From Microcaldota archaeon (GTDB taxonomy: Archaea > Micrarchaeota > Micrarchaeia > Micrarchaeales > Micrarchaeaceae), in contig JAJZOR010000005.1 of NCBI GenBank assembly GCA_021811435.1, positions 37,039 through 101,038 of the forward strand: 64,000 nucleotides of DNA, read 5' to 3'. This document shows positions 61,228 to 64,000 of this stretch, piece by piece. The notes below the pieces were generated by a model that did not search any database, was not told where the DNA came from, and worked only from the letters and a program-made list of their open reading frames with translations. Position 1 is the first letter of the stretch, and each line of letters begins with the position of its first letter. Made by a program: the position numbers and the translations under genes.

Positions 61228-62118
61228 TCAGCCAGTGCTCTTGCTCTTGCGCGTACGCTTCGCTTCGTGGCCGCTACGCAGCATCTCGGACTCTGATTTT
61301 GGAATCGCTATGAGCGGCGCGGGCTTTTCTGGGACAGGTACCGGCAAGAGATTTGCGCCCTTCACCGGAACCAGAGGCGGCGTGGCGTTTTGCCCGGCTT
61401 CCTTCTGTGGTTGCACGGCCTTCTTCAACTCCTCAGCCGCCTGTTTCATCTCATCGTCGCTTATATCTCTGATGCCTTCCTTGTCTATTACCGACATCCT
61501 TATCGGTCCGCCTACATAAGCATTATGCAGGATGTAGTAATGCTCCAGCATGTATGCGGCGCCCTCCGCTTCTTTCTCTGTCATATTGGACGGGTCTGCT
61601 ACGTGCTCCTCTATGATGAAATTTAAGACCTGCTGCGGCGAGCCGTCCACGCCTCCGGCAGTAGGCCTCTGATAAGCTACCCTGTTGAAATAAACATTTG
61701 GTATGTCACCGACATCGGCGTCCGGAGCCGCACTTGGATCCGTATATGGCGCATGTCCGGTGAAGACACCTGCTGACATGAGCTTTATAGTCCCGTTGTC
61801 CTGCTTAATCGCTATAAGCAATTCCGCTATGGAATCGCCATGGCCGGTGCTTCCTTCCTTAAGCGCAAGGGTAATCAATTCCTTCCGAATGGCATCCTTT
61901 ACATCCTTGCCCTGCTCCAGGTCACCTGCGTATTTTTGCACGACTGCCTTTGCTAGTTCTATCAGACTCGAGGAGCCGGCCTGAGCGGAAATCACGCCCT
62001 TTGAGAGCTTGGTCAGCTTTTCCGTAAGCAGTGTATCACCGCTGCCCTCGATAGTAGCCCTGCTATCGGCTACCATCACTATGCCACCCTTGTACGGAAT
62101 CGCGGCGATTACGGTCAC
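61228..62118 (-). CDS. Proteasome-beta-like Ntn hydrolase with Pro/Lys-rich tail
   Basis: A 296-residue protein starting with GTG at 62118. It begins M-T-V-I-A-A-I-P-Y-K-G-G, so removing the initiator Met exposes a Thr that counts as T1; D17 (MVADSRAT) and K33 (TEKLTKL) then fall at the catalytic positions of proteasome beta subunits. VISAQAGSSSLIELAKAV fits the Gly47 region, and AYVGGPIRMSVIDKEGI matches the last conserved strands. There is no propeptide. The last 80 residues form a Pro/Ala/Lys-rich tail ending in RTRKSKSTG. Self-standing homologues such as connectase (DUF2121) are of similar length, but this is not clearly the same family. A predicted protease or ligase of unknown substrate. 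Confidence 0.65.
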   Translation of the reverse strand: MTVIAAIPYKGGIVMVADSRATIEGSGDTLLTEKLTKLSKGVISAQAGSSSLIELAKAVVQKYAGDLEQGKDVKDAIRKELITLALKEGSTGHGDSIAELLIAIKQDNGTIKLMSAGVFTGHAPYTDPSAAPDADVGDIPNVYFNRVAYQRPTAGGVDGSPQQVLNFIIEEHVADPSNMTEKEAEGAAYMLEHYYILHNAYVGGPIRMSVIDKEGIRDISDDEMKQAAEELKKAVQPQKEAGQNATPPLVPVKGANLLPVPVPEKPAPLIAIPKSESEMLRSGHEAKRTRKSKSTG

Positions 62119-62280
62119 ATTATCAACCCATCCACATTACTGCTTACGGCCGTATAAGTATTTAAATGTAATCTACGGCGTTCCGCTAATTGGAAATGAT
62201 GGCTACGATGACAGAGCACTATTGCATGGCCGTCATTCGGCTAGGCTGGTGAGGCGCAAAGCCTAGCGGATTGGCAGGCG

Positions 62281-62598
62281 TTAAACTTTCCGGCGGTCTC
62301 TGAGTATCTCGCCGAACGAGCTGCAGAAATGGTCGACAGCATGCCCAAGCACCCGACTCCCTGCAGGGGTCAATGCATAATAGACGGCCTTGCCCTTCCT
62401 GCTCCCTTTTACGAGGTTCTTCTCGCTTAGGCTCTTTAGCGCCGGATATATGGTGCCTGCCTTTGGCTTTTCGCCACGCCGCTTCTCTATCTCCTCCGCC
62501 AGCTCCTCGCCGTTCATGACGCGCTTGGACAACAGCCAGAGTATCTGGAACGAGAGCATCCCCCTCATGTCGCAGCCATAATCCTCCATTTGACCCAT
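62281..62598 (-). CDS. PadR-family transcriptional regulator
   Basis: A 105-residue winged-helix protein. LSFQILWLLSKRVMNGEELA, PKAGTIYPALKSLSEKNLVK and KAVYYALTPAGSRVL are the family segments. PadR proteins usually repress a divergent or nearby operon and respond to small molecules or membrane stress. It is divergent from the 46-residue gene at 62687, with an 88-bp AT-rich control region between. It starts at ATG 62598. Confidence 0.9.
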   Translation of the reverse strand: MGQMEDYGCDMRGMLSFQILWLLSKRVMNGEELAEEIEKRRGEKPKAGTIYPALKSLSEKNLVKGSRKGKAVYYALTPAGSRVLGHAVDHFCSSFGEILRDRRKV

Positions 62599-62686
62599 TC
62601 AAATGAACATAGGACATGCTATATATTTAAATATTCTAGTTTCGCTATATATATGACATCCTATATATGGATGCCGGTTGAAAACT
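62599..62686. promoter_or_regulatory. Divergent padR promoter with TATA-rich repeats
   Basis: The region holds TATATATTTAAATATTC (62619-62635) and the similar TATATATATGACATCCTATA (62646-62664), with GGACATG (62612-62618) facing ATGACATCC (62653-62661). Two overlapping promoters could be controlled by PadR binding the repeated ATATAT/ACAT elements (inference). Confidence 0.45.
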
Positions 62687-62827
62687 ATGTGCGGGGATAT
62701 GGACGTAGGAAGATGCTTCTTCACGAAGCAGGAGAGGATAGAGATGCTGGAAGGATACAAGGAGAGGCTTGAGCAGGAAGCGAAGGGTGTGGAAGAGGCT
62801 ATAAAGGACCTCAAGAAGAACAATTGA
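62687..62827 (+). CDS. Small conserved PadR-associated protein (46 residues)
   Basis: The gene encodes MCGDMDVGRCFFTKQERIE and a helical half ending KGVEEAIKDLKKNN. The pattern of Cys...CFFTK-E--EMLE-YK--LE-EAKGVEEAI matches a family of tiny proteins that I recall sitting next to PadR genes in archaea, with a metal- or redox-type Cys pair (C2, C10) and a coiled helix. Its function is unknown. It is divergent from padR under a shared promoter region, with codon use matching the genome. Confidence 0.6.
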   Translation: MCGDMDVGRCFFTKQERIEMLEGYKERLEQEAKGVEEAIKDLKKNN

Positions 62828-62993
62828 GCCTTTTTTTTATTTTATTTTTTCCATGATTCTGGCAGCACATTGGCCAGTTTGGATGACACTGATTACGCCT
62901 AATCACCAATGTACAACAGTGTTATTCAGAAATTTCAGATGCAACGCGTTTCGCCCGTGCCCAACTCAAAAAATAAAGGCGCTAAATGATAGG

Positions 62994-63821
62994 TCAGGGT
63001 TTCCTGCATATGAGCAGTATGTGCTGACTTATGCCTACGCTGCTTGGATGTGTCACTGTGCTATTGTGGGCGCGCACCCATATCTTCCAGCGCTTTTTGT
63101 TCCTGTATAATTTCTTCAAATCCTTTTCTGAGTAGGAACCGAACCCTTCGAGAGCTGCGGTCAATACTATTTTAGTGCCGGCTTTGGCAAACAGGCCCCG
63201 CAACTCCTCCGGTTGGAAGCCATGATATGCGGTGAAACCGTAGCCACCGGGATAGTCACCGTTTTTGAGGTATCCTTCGAAGTACTGCGCCGCAAGCTCC
63301 TTCTGGAACAGTCTCACAAAGCCCATCATCGCGGACATCTTGTTCATCACAGAGACGAATATTGGGGCGCCGTGCTTGGCCACCCTTATCAACTCCTTTG
63401 CAGCCTTGCGCCTTTTCTTTTCGCTCATCACATGCGACAACGGGCCTCCCAAGCATATAACTGCATCGAAAGAATTCGACTCAAATGCGGAAAGGTCATC
63501 CAACGTGCCTTCGACAGTTCCAATTATACGGTCTTGCATGTTGTCGCGCTTTATTTTGCGCCTCGCGAAATCCAGATTAGCCGGGGTAAAGTCGAATAAC
63601 GTAAGTTTATAGCACTTTTTGGCTAGTGTGAACGCATATCTACCGGGGCCGCTTCCTGCATCAAGAATACTGCCGCTTTTCGGCAGGTACTCATTAAGGA
63701 ATCTTATAGTGGTCTCGAATTCAAGCCTGCTTATGGGCCCTTTGGCAAGCCTTCGCCACTCCTCTTTCACAGATTCTGTATAATAGGACTTTATCTTGTG
63801 CTTCAAGTCTGCCTCCGACAT
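62994..63821 (-). CDS. Class I SAM-dependent methyltransferase
   Basis: A 275-residue protein. ILDAGSGPGRYAFTLAKKCY is the SAM loop, LTLFDFTPANLDFARRKI the acidic motif, and FDAVICLGGPLSHVMSEK motif II, with APIFVSVMNKMSAMMGFVRL as motif III. The N-terminal helix (YYTESVKEEWRRLAKGPISR) resembles UbiE/COQ5-like small-molecule methyltransferases. Substrate unknown. It is convergent with the padR-divergent small gene and lies before the tRNA-Lys-like sequence. Confidence 0.82.
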   Translation of the reverse strand: MSEADLKHKIKSYYTESVKEEWRRLAKGPISRLEFETTIRFLNEYLPKSGSILDAGSGPGRYAFTLAKKCYKLTLFDFTPANLDFARRKIKRDNMQDRIIGTVEGTLDDLSAFESNSFDAVICLGGPLSHVMSEKKRRKAAKELIRVAKHGAPIFVSVMNKMSAMMGFVRLFQKELAAQYFEGYLKNGDYPGGYGFTAYHGFQPEELRGLFAKAGTKIVLTAALEGFGSYSEKDLKKLYRNKKRWKIWVRAHNSTVTHPSSVGISQHILLICRKP

Positions 63822-63876
63822 TTGATCACTAGTAAGCCGCGCGCCGGAAATCAGACGCGACGCAATAAGGATAAGG

Positions 63877-63923
63877 CGGGCTCGGTGGGATTTGGACCCA
63901 CGACTTAAAGGTTAAAAGCCTTC
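63877..63923 (-). tRNA. tRNA-Lys(TTT)-like 3' portion (intron, split gene or remnant)
   Basis: Read on the minus strand, GAAGG-CTTTTAA-CCTTT (63923-63907) forms an anticodon arm with anticodon TTT. AAGTC is the variable loop, GTGGG-TCCAAAT-CCCAC the T arm (T55 is C), CGAGCCC (63884-63878) the acceptor 3' strand and G at 63877 the discriminator, right for Lys. Upstream I find no matching GGGCTCG acceptor or D arm within 80 bp; GGGCGCT at 63958-63952 pairs only partly. Confidence 0.6.
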
Positions 63924-64000
63924 CACTCCTAGCTTTCTTGTAGCCGTTTTTAGCGCCCATTTAAAACACCAAAATTTCATAGCGTTTATTTCCTCCAAGC

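Noticed and set aside
61228..62118. Calling the Ntn protein a connectase
   Set aside because: Similar length, but the N-terminal sequence and tail do not match what I remember of DUF2121; only the fold class is supported.
63893..63978. 22-codon ORF (ATG near 63978) running into the tRNA-Lys anticodon arm on the minus strand
   Set aside because: Very short, starts just after an in-frame TAA, and overlaps a structured tRNA sequence; most likely chance.

Overview
The window is archaeal. It has archaeal NAC, an archaeal-type PRPP synthetase, isopentenyl phosphate kinase, an archaeal TyrRS, adenosine-specific kinase, DUF424 and DUF981 proteins, TATA-type promoters with leaderless starts, and a tRNA gene with a short intron. 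Several features point to an acidophilic DPANN lineage of the Micrarchaeota (ARMAN) kind: a class III signal peptide of the RAQVAMEYLATYGWAIL type, Thr/Asn-rich surface proteins, a lone 5S rRNA gene, a two-gene 2-oxoacid:ferredoxin oxidoreductase like that of Thermoplasma and Sulfolobus, and bacterial-type DNA gyrase. The lineage is an inference; no 16S gene is present. Genes are tightly packed, often with ATGA or longer overlaps.

Layout. 0-4 kb: a cut-off PH-like gene, an FtsJ/RlmM-like RNA methyltransferase, NAC, DUF424 and a membrane glycosyltransferase. 4-10.5 kb: intron-bearing tRNA-Ser, a 2-hydroxyacid dehydrogenase, a nucleoside phosphorylase, a Kelch-like surface protein, Nudix, pyruvate kinase behind a 54-residue zinc protein, and a PriX-like primase subunit candidate. 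10.5-15.8 kb is the accessory region: it starts at tRNA-Pro and ends at a degenerate copy of the same tRNA. It holds an AT-rich ATPase, decayed ORFs, an IS481-like element with readable terminal inverted repeats, and the only intact aspartokinase. 15.8-23.9 kb: a membrane FKBP, an ACT regulator, and the asd-hom-thrB-thrC operon preceded by what looks like an aspartokinase N-terminal remnant, then threonine aldolase. 23.9-27.5 kb: methylmalonyl-CoA mutase in two subunits with its MeaB GTPase, and a CoxG-like protein. 27.5-37.8 kb: secreted and pilin-like proteins, a repeat protein, PPDK, an ABC exporter and isopentenyl phosphate kinase. 37.9-42.6 kb: 5S rRNA, TyrRS, an HemK2/PrmC-like methyltransferase and the ferredoxin oxidoreductase. 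42.9-49 kb: an MFS transporter, fumarase, and divergent sdhABCD with very small anchors. 49-56.5 kb: HxlR, DUF981, PRPP synthetase, housecleaning enzymes and membrane proteins. 56.6-61 kb: gyrB-gyrA. 61.2-64 kb: a proteasome-like Ntn hydrolase, a PadR regulator divergent from a 46-residue protein, a methyltransferase, and the 3' part of a tRNA-Lys.

Metabolism. Pyruvate kinase, PPDK, 2-oxoacid:ferredoxin oxidoreductase, succinate dehydrogenase and fumarase form part of a central carbon and TCA route. The threonine genes with aldolase link aspartate to threonine and glycine. Methylmalonyl-CoA mutase connects propionyl units to succinyl-CoA. The best candidates for something little described are the single proteasome-fold hydrolase with its long basic tail, the PriX-domain protein, and the tRNA oddities (noncanonical intron, Pro remnant bounding the accessory block, Lys 3' half).
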